64,000 nt of DNA from Bordetella genomosp. 12 (GTDB lineage: Bacteria > Pseudomonadota > Gammaproteobacteria > Burkholderiales > Burkholderiaceae_B). Position 1 is the first letter of the stretch. Each line of letters begins with the position of its first letter. Location: NCBI RefSeq assembly GCF_002261355.1, contig NZ_NEVU01000003.1, forward strand, positions 1,302,001-1,366,000, in the 5' to 3' direction. The notes under the pieces were generated by a model, which was given only the letters and a program-made list of their open reading frames with translations, was not told where the DNA came from and ran no database searches. A program made the translations under genes and the position numbers. This document shows positions 1 through 8,338 of this stretch, piece by piece.

Positions 1-906
1 GGCGAAATCCGCCGGGCTTTTGCGGTCCAGCACAAATCCCTGGGCCAGCAGTTTGGCGCGGATGTCCGCGTCGGCCAGTACTTGCGACGTGGCCTGATCC
101 AGCCGCTGCACCACGGCCTCGGGCACGCCGGCGGGGCCGGATATTCCCACGAAGTTTTCGGCGATCAACTCCGGCAACCCGAGCTCGCCCACCGCCGGGA
201 TCTGCGGCGCCTGCGGCACGCGCTCGGCCGTCGTCACGGCCAGCAGGCGCAATTGGCCCGAGCGCAGAAACGGCAGGTTCTGCGGCAAGGCATCCACTGC
301 GACCCGGATCTGACCGCCCAGCAGATCATTGCGCATCGCCCCCGAGCCCTTGTAAGGAATGTGCTGCAGCCGCAGCCCGGCGCGCTGGGCATAGATTTCG
401 CCCACGATCTGCCCCACCGAGGCCAGGCCGCCGCTGCCGTACTGCACCGCTTCGGGCTGCGCCCGTATCCAGGCCGTCAGTTCGGCCAAACTCCCGACGG
501 GCACGTCGGGACGAACGACAAACGCCGTCGGCACCGCACCGACATAGGCGATATGCCGAAAACTCGTCACGGGATCGTAGCTGCGTCCCGGCATCAGGGC
601 CGGCGAGATCGACAGCGGCGCGGAATTCGACATCAACAAGGTGTAGCCATCGGCTGGCGCCTGCGCCACCAGCGCCGCGCCCAGCGTGGAGCCGGCGCCG
701 GGCTTGTTCTCGATCACGACGCTCTGGCCCAGACGCTCGGCCAGCGCCGGCGCGATCAGTCGCGCGGCGATGTCGCTGGCGCCGCCGGGCGGAAACGTCA
801 CGATCACACGCACGGGGCGTTGCGGCCAGGAAGCCGAGGCGCGCGCCAGGCGCGACAGCGGCAGCGCGGCGCTGGCAAGGAGGAGTTGGCGGCGGGAAAA
901 CATCAT
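1..906 (-). CDS. Bug/TctC-family tricarboxylate transporter substrate-binding protein (3' end outside window)
   Basis: Periplasmic solute receptor of the Bug family, which feeds tripartite tricarboxylate transporters or acts as a lone carboxylate receptor. The frame opens at ATG 906 and stays open for 302 codons to the window edge, so only a short C-terminal piece is missing. The N-terminus carries an export signal with an SRRQLLL core, which is Tat-like, followed by an Ala/Leu-rich stretch. The mature part begins with WPQRPVRVIVTFPPGG, the usual Bug opening, followed by ASDIAARLIAPALAERLGQ and the VIENKPGAGS segment typical of the ligand-loop region. It lies 85 bp downstream of the sensor kinase gene on the same strand. 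In Bordetella some Bug receptors signal through adjacent two-component systems (the BctC/BctDE model), so a signalling link is possible but is only inferred from position. The ligand cannot be read from the sequence. Confidence 0.9.
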   Translation of the reverse strand, partial: MMFSRRQLLLASAALPLSRLARASASWPQRPVRVIVTFPPGGASDIAARLIAPALAERLGQSVVIENKPGAGSTLGAALVAQAPADGYTLLMSNSAPLSISPALMPGRSYDPVTSFRHIAYVGAVPTAFVVRPDVPVGSLAELTAWIRAQPEAVQYGSGGLASVGQIVGEIYAQRAGLRLQHIPYKGSGAMRNDLLGGQIRVAVDALPQNLPFLRSGQLRLLAVTTAERVPQAPQIPAVGELGLPELIAENFVGISGPAGVPEAVVQRLDQATSQVLADADIRAKLLAQGFVLDRKSPADFA

Positions 907-991
907 GAAGGCTCGGCGAAAAAGCCCTCACTCTAGGAAACCCGCACACGCGCGACAAAGACTTTATGGCCTTTTGTTTATGGGTGTTTGC

Positions 992-2311
992 TTATGCGCT
1001 AGCGCCCAGGAACAGCGTGAAGCGGGTCCCGCGCGCGGGACCCTCGCGCGCGGAGTCCACCGTCAGTTTCCAGCCCTGCATATCGCAGACCTGTTTGGCG
1101 ATGGCCAGCCCCAGCCCGCGCGGCAGCTCATGGTCATTGGGAGCGTTGCCGGTATCGTGCAGGCGGCTGCTGTAATAGCGCTGAAACACAAAGGGCAGCT
1201 CTTCGGGCGCGATACCGCGGCCATCGTCGGCCAGCACCAGATTGCCGGCCCCATCCAGACTGGCGCGCAGCTGCGCGGGCGCGGCGTGTTCGATGGCATT
1301 GCGCACCAGGTTGCGCAGCACCGTCAGCAGCGCATAGCGGTCCAGCTGCCTTGCGGCCTCGGCGTCGATATCGTTGGCAAAGCTCAGGCCCGCCAGTTCG
1401 GCGCTGCCGGCAAAGCCCTGCCAGGCGGCCTGCATGCAATCGGCCAGCTTGACGCTCTCGGGCGCGCGCGGCTCTTCGCGCGCCATGGCGCGGGCGCTCT
1501 CGAGCGAGGAGGAAATGCTGTCGACGTCGCCGACGATGCGGGCCAGCCGGCGTTGCGTATCGGCCGGCAGGCGCAGGTCCATCTGCATCATCTCGCTGTC
1601 GGAGCGGATGCTGGCCAGCGGCGTGCGGATTTCATGGCTCAGGTTGGCGGCGAACTCACGCTGGCGCGCGATGGACCGGTCCACCTGGTTCTGCACCCGG
1701 TTAAAGGCCTCGACCAGACGGCCGGCCTCGTCATCGCGCGTGACCGCCATGTCCGGCGCGCCGGGCGCCCAGTTGGCGAGATGGTCGGTCACGTCGAGCA
1801 AGGGCCCCACCACATACCCCGCCAGGCGGCGCGCCAGGCCATAGGCCACGACGATGCAGACCGCCCCCACGCCCAGCACGAAGAGCCCGAAATTCTGCAC
1901 CCGCTCTTCGTTGTCGGTCGCGTCGTACATAACATAGACCTTGCCTCGGCCCTGGCTGGCATCGGCCACCATGACATGCCAGGTATCGGAACCGGGCTCG
2001 AGCAGATGCAAGCCATTGTCCAGCCCGCGCAGCGGCTCGGGCATATCGTCATCGATCTCGCCGGGCACGTGCAGCCAGGCGTGCATGGCGCCCCCCAGTT
2101 CGCGCGAACCGCGATCGGGCACATACGCCGGCTCGGAGGCCAGATGCTGAATCACCCGCTCGGTCTCCGTGGTGAGGATGTCATTGACCAGATCGTCCTC
2201 CATCTGGTCGAACGTCAGGTAGGCCAACAGCGCCAGCACCGTCACGAAGACCGATACGATCCCAGTCAGCGCCCAGACCACGCGCTGCGTCAATGTGCCG
2301 TTGCCGGTCAT
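992..2311 (-). CDS. Two-component sensor histidine kinase
   Basis: Inner-membrane sensor kinase of 439 aa. A transmembrane segment spans about residues 11-32, a periplasmic domain about 33-140, and a second transmembrane segment about 141-163. A HAMP region follows, then HisKA with the phospho-accepting His226 in NLSHEIRTPL, and an HATPase domain with N box LRNLVRNAIEHA (332-343), ADDGRGIAPE (361-370) and RGLGLAIAK (398-406). The start was set at ATG 2311 because it overlaps the response-regulator stop as ATGA; an upstream in-frame start would run deep into that gene. The short periplasmic domain has no recognised ligand fold. It pairs with the upstream regulator and is followed by a Bug receptor. 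The signal is unknown. Confidence 0.93.
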   Translation of the reverse strand: MTGNGTLTQRVVWALTGIVSVFVTVLALLAYLTFDQMEDDLVNDILTTETERVIQHLASEPAYVPDRGSRELGGAMHAWLHVPGEIDDDMPEPLRGLDNGLHLLEPGSDTWHVMVADASQGRGKVYVMYDATDNEERVQNFGLFVLGVGAVCIVVAYGLARRLAGYVVGPLLDVTDHLANWAPGAPDMAVTRDDEAGRLVEAFNRVQNQVDRSIARQREFAANLSHEIRTPLASIRSDSEMMQMDLRLPADTQRRLARIVGDVDSISSSLESARAMAREEPRAPESVKLADCMQAAWQGFAGSAELAGLSFANDIDAEAARQLDRYALLTVLRNLVRNAIEHAAPAQLRASLDGAGNLVLADDGRGIAPEELPFVFQRYYSSRLHDTGNAPNDHELPRGLGLAIAKQVCDMQGWKLTVDSAREGPARGTRFTLFLGASA

Positions 2312-2997
2312 GATGTCTGCGGCGCGACGAGCCGCCACCCCGTGCCGTGGACGGTCTCGATGCCGTCGAAACCCGCTTCGGCCAGGGCGCGCCGCAACAG
2401 ATGGACCTGGCTGCGCAGCGCATCGGAGGCCGGCGGCTCATCGCCCCAGAGCGCGTTCTCGAGCGTTTCGCGAGAGACGACCTTGCCCGGGTCGCGCAAC
2501 AGCATCTCGACGATGAGCACCGACTTGCGCGCCAGATGCACGGGCTTGCCCTGCACGCTGACCTCGCGGCTGCGGCTGTCCAGCGCCAGGGGACCGTAGC
2601 GGTAGACCGCATCGACCACCGATCGGCGCGCACGTTGAATCAGCGCCAGCAGGCGCGCCTTGACTTCGGCCAGCGCAAAAGGCTTGGTCAGGTAGTCGTC
2701 CGCGCCATGCGAAAAGCCCGCCAGCTTGTCCTCCAGGCCATCACGGGCCGTGAGCACCAGCACGGGAACGGGTTTGCGCAGCTCCTGGCGCAGCGCATGC
2801 AACACCGCATAACCGTCCTTGCCCGGCAGGCCGATATCCAGGACCACGGCGTCGAACTCCTGGCGCTGCAGCATGGCCAGCGCTGCGTGGCCGTCATACG
2901 CGATGTCGGGCGTAAACCCCTGCCCCTGCAGATAATCATAAAGATTGCCGGCAATGGTGAGGTTGTCCTCGACAATGAGCACACGCGCGGCCGTCAT
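2308..2997 (-). CDS. OmpR-family response regulator
   Basis: DNA-binding response regulator of 229 aa, cognate partner of the overlapping kinase. The receiver has the acidic pocket in VEDN (residues 9-12), phospho-acceptor Asp54 in VVLDIGLPGKDG and Lys105 in DYLTKPF. The C-terminal half is a winged-helix Trans_reg_C domain ending in the usual FDGIETVHGTGWRLV stretch. ATG 2997 is preferred; a TTG two codons upstream (3003) is also possible. The gene begins at the stop codon of the flavoprotein gene and ends in an ATGA overlap with the kinase gene, so the three genes are probably co-transcribed. Confidence 0.93.
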   Translation of the reverse strand: MTAARVLIVEDNLTIAGNLYDYLQGQGFTPDIAYDGHAALAMLQRQEFDAVVLDIGLPGKDGYAVLHALRQELRKPVPVLVLTARDGLEDKLAGFSHGADDYLTKPFALAEVKARLLALIQRARRSVVDAVYRYGPLALDSRSREVSVQGKPVHLARKSVLIVEMLLRDPGKVVSRETLENALWGDEPPASDALRSQVHLLRRALAEAGFDGIETVHGTGWRLVAPQTS

Positions 2998-2999
2998 CG

Positions 3000-4418
3000 T
3001 CAACCCGCCTGCAGGACTTTGCCCGGATTCATTAGCCCCTCGGGGTCCAGCGCGGATTTGATGCGCTTCATCAGGGCCAGTTCCACGGCGCTTTTGTAGC
3101 GGGGCAATTCATCGCGCTTGAGCTGGCCCACGCCATGCTCGGCGCTGATGGAGCCGCTATGGGCCTGCACGCTGCGGTGCACGACATCGTAAATGGCGGG
3201 CTGCAGCGCCAGCAGGTCGGCTTCGGTCTGGCCGGCGCCGCGCGCCACGTTGTAATGCAGATTGCCGTCACCCAGGTGGCCGAAGATGACATGGCGCACA
3301 CCGGCGAAATGGGTTTGCAGCTCAGCGTTGGTGACGCGCACGAAATGCGCAATGGAGGAAATCGGGATGGAGACGTCGTGTTTGACGGCCTTGCCCAGCT
3401 CGGCTTCGGCCAGGGGAATACTCTCGCGCAGATGCCATAGGGCCTGACTCTGCGCGAGATTCTCCGCGATGGCCGCATCGCCCACCAGGCCGTCCTCGAT
3501 GGCCGCTCCCAGCACGGCTTCGAATCGCTCGCGGGCATGCGTTTCGCTTTCGCTGTCGGAGAGTTCGAGCAGCGCGAACCACGGCGCCTGCAGCGAGGCG
3601 CCTTCGAACGGCAGGCGCTGTTGCGGAAACAACCGCACCACGGCGTGCAGGCAATCCGCCGCCATGAGTTCGAAGCCGGTCAGCGAGGCGCCGAAGCCGG
3701 CACGGGCCCGGCCCAGCAACTCGACCGCGTCCTCCACGCTGGCCACGGTCAGCAGCGCCGTGCAACGGGCCACCGGCAAGGGATAGAGCTTGAGCGTTGC
3801 CGCGGTGATCACGCCCAACGTGCCTTCGCTGCCGATGTACAAATCGCGCAGATCGTATCCGGTGTTGTCTTTGCGCAGGCCGCGCAAGCCCTCCCAGATC
3901 TCGCCTTCGGCGGTCACGACTTCCAGCCCCAGCGCCAGCTCGCGCGCGTTGCCATACCGCAGCACTTGGGTGCCACCGGCATTGGTCGCCAGATTGCCGC
4001 CGATGGTGCAACTGCCTTCGGCGGCCAGGCTCAGGGGAAACAGCCGGCCCGCCTGCTCGGCGGCGTCCTGCACGGCCTGCAGCACACAGCCGGCCTCGAC
4101 GGTGATGGTGTCATTGGCGGTGTCGATGGCACGCACGCGGTTCAGGCGCGCGGTCGACAGGATGATGGCCGTGCCGCTGTCATCGGGGGTCGCGCCGCCG
4201 CACAGACCGGTATTGCCGCCCTGCGGCACTACCGGCGCGCCATGCCGGCGGCACAGGCGCACGACGGCGGCGACTTCCTCGGTGGAGCCTGGCCGGGCGA
4301 CGGCCAGCGCACGGCCGCGGTAGCGGCGGCGCCAGTCCAGCACATAGGGTTCGGCATCTTCGCCGGCCAGCACATGGGCCGGACCCAGCAACGACTGGAG
4401 TTCTTGCAGCAGAGTCAT
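3000..4418 (-). CDS. FAD-binding 2-hydroxyacid dehydrogenase (GlcD/D-lactate or D-2-hydroxyglutarate dehydrogenase type)
   Basis: Flavoprotein of 472 aa in the GlcD/D-LDH (cytochrome) family, which oxidises D-2-hydroxyacids and passes electrons to a carrier or the respiratory chain. The N-terminal FAD domain (PF01565 type) has the pyrophosphate-binding VVPQGGNTGLCGGATP and EGSCTIGGNLATNAGG segments. The C-terminal substrate domain (PF02913 type) has the metal-site stretches HLGDGNLHYN and SAEHGVGQLKRDEL. ATG 4418 was taken rather than an upstream TTG because homologues start near this point. It heads the group with the two-component system. Substrate (lactate, 2-hydroxyglutarate or glycolate) cannot be decided by eye. 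Confidence 0.9.
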   Translation of the reverse strand: MTLLQELQSLLGPAHVLAGEDAEPYVLDWRRRYRGRALAVARPGSTEEVAAVVRLCRRHGAPVVPQGGNTGLCGGATPDDSGTAIILSTARLNRVRAIDTANDTITVEAGCVLQAVQDAAEQAGRLFPLSLAAEGSCTIGGNLATNAGGTQVLRYGNARELALGLEVVTAEGEIWEGLRGLRKDNTGYDLRDLYIGSEGTLGVITAATLKLYPLPVARCTALLTVASVEDAVELLGRARAGFGASLTGFELMAADCLHAVVRLFPQQRLPFEGASLQAPWFALLELSDSESETHARERFEAVLGAAIEDGLVGDAAIAENLAQSQALWHLRESIPLAEAELGKAVKHDVSIPISSIAHFVRVTNAELQTHFAGVRHVIFGHLGDGNLHYNVARGAGQTEADLLALQPAIYDVVHRSVQAHSGSISAEHGVGQLKRDELPRYKSAVELALMKRIKSALDPEGLMNPGKVLQAG

Positions 4419-4493
4419 GTCAGGCGCACTCGCGGTTACGTCCGGCCCCAAGGCCGGCCGGGGTACAGCGCCTTATTGTAGGAGCATCCCGAC

Positions 4494-5138
4494 TCAACTG
4501 GCGGCGCGGTGATCGCTCCAATCAGAGATGCGGGCCAAGCGGGTGCCGGTCAGGCCCGAGCAAAAGGCCGGAGAGGCGATGCGGTTGAGCAGAAAAGCGC
4601 GCTCAGGAACGGCCAGGCCCGGCATGTCGCCGATGGCCTGATAGGCGCGCCGCAAGGCTTCGCCGCGGGTGCTGCCCCACACCAGCAGGCTCGCGCCGGG
4701 CCGGCCCGAGGCCGCGCAAGCGCCGATACCGACTTCCAGCGCATGGGCGGCCATCGGCTCCATCAGGGCTGCCTTGCCGCTGCGGCCCTGCAAAGTCGCC
4801 TCGATCAGGCGGAACTGTCCGCTCTGGTCATCCAGCGCGAACACCACGGTGCCCAGGCCCAGCCAGTCGCGGTCGAGCGCGATGCATGAAGCCACCTCGC
4901 GCAGCGTGGCTTCCATGCGCGCAGACAGCCGCGGCGCCGGGCACTCGGCAATCAACACCCGCTGGTCGCGCCAGACGCTGCGCTCCCAGGCGCGCCCTGT
5001 ATCGACGTGGCCGTCCTCCCGGACCAGCACGTGGATATCCAGCCTGCGTTCGGCACCGCCGACAGGACCGCCTGGCGGCTGACGGCGTTTACCGACGACA
5101 CCGGCCGAGGGGGTGACGAACGAAACCTTGGCACCCAT
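4494..5138 (-). CDS. Short biotin-carboxylase-like protein (distal ATP-grasp and C-terminal region only)
   Basis: Protein of 214 aa. From about residue 28 it tracks the second half of biotin carboxylase: RRLDIHVLVREDGHV resembles the carboxylase RHIEIQVLAD.GNV strand, VLIAECPAPRLS resembles the EEAPAP stretch, LGLGTVVFALD resembles VGAGTVEF, and the tail LLVWGSTRGEALRRA ... LLNRIASPAFCSG resembles the C-terminal domain. The glycine-rich ATP loop and N-terminal domain are absent, and the catalytic FLEMNTR-like segment reads RLIEATLQG, so activity is unlikely. ATG 5138 is supported by a strong ribosome binding site (GGGAGGTGG) about six bases upstream, so this is a designed start and not an obvious decayed 5' end. 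No carboxyltransferase or biotin carrier gene is nearby. Function unknown; the similarity is my reading and needs a profile search. Confidence 0.75.
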   Translation of the reverse strand: MGAKVSFVTPSAGVVGKRRQPPGGPVGGAERRLDIHVLVREDGHVDTGRAWERSVWRDQRVLIAECPAPRLSARMEATLREVASCIALDRDWLGLGTVVFALDDQSGQFRLIEATLQGRSGKAALMEPMAAHALEVGIGACAASGRPGASLLVWGSTRGEALRRAYQAIGDMPGLAVPERAFLLNRIASPAFCSGLTGTRLARISDWSDHRAAS

Positions 5139-5363
5139 GAGCCACCTCCCGTTCAAGTTCATACAGATAAGCGTAGCACTTCTGCGAAGACGCAATATTC
5201 ATGCCGCCTGCGGCCCCCCGGGCAAACCGGCCCGCATTGGCCGTCCGGGCACCGCCGCGAAGCATTGCGCATGCACCACGAGCGCTCCCCGGACAGAAAT
5301 AGGGGATAATTCCAGCTTGGCTGCCGCTGGCAGCTCAGCTCGCCCGCGCCTGAAGGAAGCCTC

Positions 5364-6749
5364 GTGAAAAACACATACCCTGCCTCGGTATTCAAAGCTT
5401 ACGACATCCGTGGCACTGTCCCAGATCTCATCGACACGCAGTTTGCGCGCGCATTGGGATTTTCCCTGGCCAAGCGGGCGCGGCTATCGGGCAATACCGA
5501 ATTGGTCGTCGGCTATGACGGCCGCCTGAGCAGTCCGGATCTCGCCGTGGCGCTGCAGGAAGGCATCCTGGAAGGCGGCGTCAACACCTTCGACATCGGA
5601 CGCGTGCCCACCCCCCTGGTCTACTTCGCGGCCTACAGCGGCCAGATCGGCGCGGGGGTGGCCATCACCGGCAGCCACAATCCGCCCAAGTACAACGGCT
5701 TCAAGATGATGCTCGGCGGGCGCGCCCTGTACGGCGATGACGTACAGGATCTGCGCGCGGACATGGAAGCGCCCGAAGGCCTGTCGGCCGATCGCGCCGG
5801 CACACGCCGCACCGCCAACGTCATCCCCGACTACATCAAGCGCATCGTCTCGGACGTCCAGCTCGCGCGGCCCATGAAGATCGCCATCGATTGCGGCAAC
5901 GGCGTAGCCGGCGCGGTCGCGCCGCAGTTGTTCCGGGCGCTGGGCTGCGAGGTCACCGAGCTGTTCTGCGAGGTCGACGGCAACTTTCCCAACCACCATC
6001 CCGATCCGGCCGATCCGCACAATCTGCAGGATCTCATCCATTGCCTGGCCACCACCGACTGCGAGCTCGGGCTGGCCTTTGACGGCGACGGCGACCGCCT
6101 GGGGGTGGTGACCAAATCCGGACAGATCATCTGGCCCGACCGCCAGCTCATCCTCTTCGCGCGCGACGTGCTGCAACGCTGCCCGGGCGAAACCATCATC
6201 TATGACGTGAAATGCAGCCGTCATGTGGGCCTGGCCGTGGAGCAGGCCGGCGGCAAGCCGCTCATGTGGCAGACCGGCCATTCGCTGGTCAAGGCCAAGC
6301 TGGCCGAGACCGGCGCGCCGCTGGCCGGCGAAATGAGCGGCCATATTTTCTTCAAGGAACGTTGGTACGGTTTCGACGACGGCCTGTATACGGGCGCGCG
6401 CCTGCTGGAGATCGTCTCACGCCAGGCGGATCCCTCGGCCCTGCTCGAAGCGCTGCCGACGGCCGAATCCACCCCTGAGCTCAAGCTCGAAATGGAAGAA
6501 GGCCAGCCGCACGCCCTGATCCGCGAACTGCAGGCGCACGGCCGCTTCGACGACGCCACGCAGCTCATCACCATCGATGGCGTGCGCGCCGAGTTCAGCG
6601 ACGGCTTCGGCCTGGCGCGCGCGTCGAACACCACCCCGGTGGTCGTGCTGCGCTTCGAAGCCGAAAACGCCGCCGCGCTGGCTCGCATCCAGGATGTTTT
6701 CAAACGGGAACTCCTGCGCCTGGCGCCTCAGGCTCGCCTGCCCTTCTGA
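5364..6749 (+). CDS. algC: Phosphomannomutase/phosphoglucomutase
   Basis: Alpha-D-phosphohexomutase of 461 aa, the usual length, interconverting mannose-6-P/mannose-1-P and glucose-6-P/glucose-1-P for nucleotide sugar synthesis. The phosphoserine loop is ITGSHNPPKY with Ser104, the metal loop is DGDGDR (240-245), and the sugar-binding loop GEMSGH follows near residue 325. The start is GTG 5364, supported by GAAGGAAG five bases upstream; no ATG fits as well. It is followed after eight bases by the isomerase gene and lies next to the polysaccharide locus, which it would supply. The symbol is by family (AlgC/ManB/Pgm naming varies between genomes). Confidence 0.92.
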   Translation: MKNTYPASVFKAYDIRGTVPDLIDTQFARALGFSLAKRARLSGNTELVVGYDGRLSSPDLAVALQEGILEGGVNTFDIGRVPTPLVYFAAYSGQIGAGVAITGSHNPPKYNGFKMMLGGRALYGDDVQDLRADMEAPEGLSADRAGTRRTANVIPDYIKRIVSDVQLARPMKIAIDCGNGVAGAVAPQLFRALGCEVTELFCEVDGNFPNHHPDPADPHNLQDLIHCLATTDCELGLAFDGDGDRLGVVTKSGQIIWPDRQLILFARDVLQRCPGETIIYDVKCSRHVGLAVEQAGGKPLMWQTGHSLVKAKLAETGAPLAGEMSGHIFFKERWYGFDDGLYTGARLLEIVSRQADPSALLEALPTAESTPELKLEMEEGQPHALIRELQAHGRFDDATQLITIDGVRAEFSDGFGLARASNTTPVVVLRFEAENAAALARIQDVFKRELLRLAPQARLPF

Positions 6750-6757
6750 GCTTCATC

Positions 6758-8338
6758 ATGACCGCGTCTCTTTCTTCGAGCCCCGCCTGGCAATCCTATG
6801 CGGATGCCGTGCACGGGGCGTCGCACCGTGGCGACCATCTGCGCGTGATCGAGGCCGCCGGCCTGTCCGTCGACCTGACCGCCCAGGCTTATTCCCCCGA
6901 GCTCGACGCCGCGGCGCTCGACCTGTGCGCCCAACAGGGTCTGACGCAGGCCATCGCCCAGCTGTTTGACGGCGGCCAGGCCAACTGGACCGAACATCGT
7001 CCGGCCTGGCACACGGCACTGCGCGCGGCCGAACCGCCGCCCAGCGTGGCGGGCCCCATCCTCACCGAGCGCCAGCGCGTGCGCGACTTCGTCGCCGCGG
7101 CCAACGCCAACGGCGATTACAAATACGTACTGCATCTGGGCATCGGCGGCAGCGACTGGGGCCCGCGCATGATTCTGCGCGCGTTACGCCACCAGGGCAT
7201 CAGCCGGGAAGTCCGCTTCGCCTCCAATGTGGACTCGCATGCGGTGGCCGACTCGATGCATCAGCTCGATCCGCACAGCACGCTGATCATCATCGCCTCG
7301 AAATCCTTCACCACGACCGAGCCGCTGGCCAACGCGCAAGTGGCCATCCACTGGCTGGAAGACGCTGGCGTGGCCGATCCGCTCAAGCAAGTGGTGGCCA
7401 TCACGGCCAATGTGCAGGCCGCGCGCGACTTCGGCATCGCGCCCGAACGCATCTTCCAGTTCTGGGACTGGGTGGGCGGCCGCTACTCCTTGTGGTCGGC
7501 CATCGGCGCCCTGCCCGTCTCCCTGGCCCTGGGCTGCGACACCTTCGACCAGCTGCTGGCCGGGGCGGCCGCCATGGATGACCACTTCCAGCATGCGCCG
7601 CTGAGCCAGAACGCACCGGTGCAGATGGCGCTGGCCGGCATGGCCAACCGCAGCGTGATGGGATTCGAAACGTTGGCCGTCGCGCCATACGACTCCCGCC
7701 TGACGCATCTGGTCCCCTGGGCCCAACAGCTGGAAATGGAGTCCCTGGGCAAAGTGGCCACCCGCGATGGCAGCCCGGCCGGCGTTCCGACCGGCCCGGT
7801 GGTCTGGGGCATGACGGGCACGGACTGCCAGCACACCTTCTTTCAGTGGCTGCATCAGGATACGGCGGGCGCACCCGTCGATTTCATCTTCTGTGAGCGT
7901 CCCGACCACCGCTATGAAGAGCATCATCGCCTGTTGATCGCCAACTGCCTGGCGCAGCGCGCCGCGCTGCTGCGCGGCAAGTCCTTCGACGAAGCCCTGA
8001 TCGAATGCAGCGCCCTGACCTCCGATCCGCAAGAGGCGCGCGTGCTGGCGCAGCACCGTATTCATCCCGGCCGCCGTCCCTCCAATCTCATTGTGCTGCC
8101 GCGCCTGACCGGACACGCCATGGGCGCGCTGTTGGCGCTGTATGAGCACAAAGTCTTCACGCAGGGCGTGCTCTGGGGCATCAACCCCTTTGATCAATGG
8201 GGCGTGGAGTTCGGCAAGGCGCTGGCGCGCCGCATCATCGACGAGCTCGGCCAGCCGGGGCATGCGCCCGAACTGGAAGACCCGTCCACCCGCCATTGGA
8301 TCGAGGTGCTGTCCCGATCCGCCAAACCCGGCGCTTAA
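6758..8338 (+). CDS. pgi: Glucose-6-phosphate isomerase
   Basis: Cytoplasmic phosphoglucose isomerase of 526 aa. It shows the sugar-phosphate site GIGGSDWGPRM, the SKSFTTTEP motif, the family signature FWDWVGGRYSLWSAIG, the catalytic Glu/His region ERPDHRYEEHH, GRRPSNL, and the C-terminal catalytic lysine segment QWGVEFGKALA. It interconverts glucose-6-P and fructose-6-P, feeding UDP-GlcNAc synthesis among other routes. It follows the hexomutase by eight bases and probably forms an operon with it. Its TAA stop is embedded in CTTAAG, shared with the stop of the converging glycosyltransferase gene, so the two genes overlap by four bases tail to tail. Confidence 0.97.
   Translation: MTASLSSSPAWQSYADAVHGASHRGDHLRVIEAAGLSVDLTAQAYSPELDAAALDLCAQQGLTQAIAQLFDGGQANWTEHRPAWHTALRAAEPPPSVAGPILTERQRVRDFVAAANANGDYKYVLHLGIGGSDWGPRMILRALRHQGISREVRFASNVDSHAVADSMHQLDPHSTLIIIASKSFTTTEPLANAQVAIHWLEDAGVADPLKQVVAITANVQAARDFGIAPERIFQFWDWVGGRYSLWSAIGALPVSLALGCDTFDQLLAGAAAMDDHFQHAPLSQNAPVQMALAGMANRSVMGFETLAVAPYDSRLTHLVPWAQQLEMESLGKVATRDGSPAGVPTGPVVWGMTGTDCQHTFFQWLHQDTAGAPVDFIFCERPDHRYEEHHRLLIANCLAQRAALLRGKSFDEALIECSALTSDPQEARVLAQHRIHPGRRPSNLIVLPRLTGHAMGALLALYEHKVFTQGVLWGINPFDQWGVEFGKALARRIIDELGQPGHAPELEDPSTRHWIEVLSRSAKPGA

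Noticed and set aside
686-2599. A 637-codon plus-strand frame opposite the sensor kinase and Bug genes
   Set aside because: The minus strand carries a full kinase, regulator and receptor with motifs; the plus frame has none.
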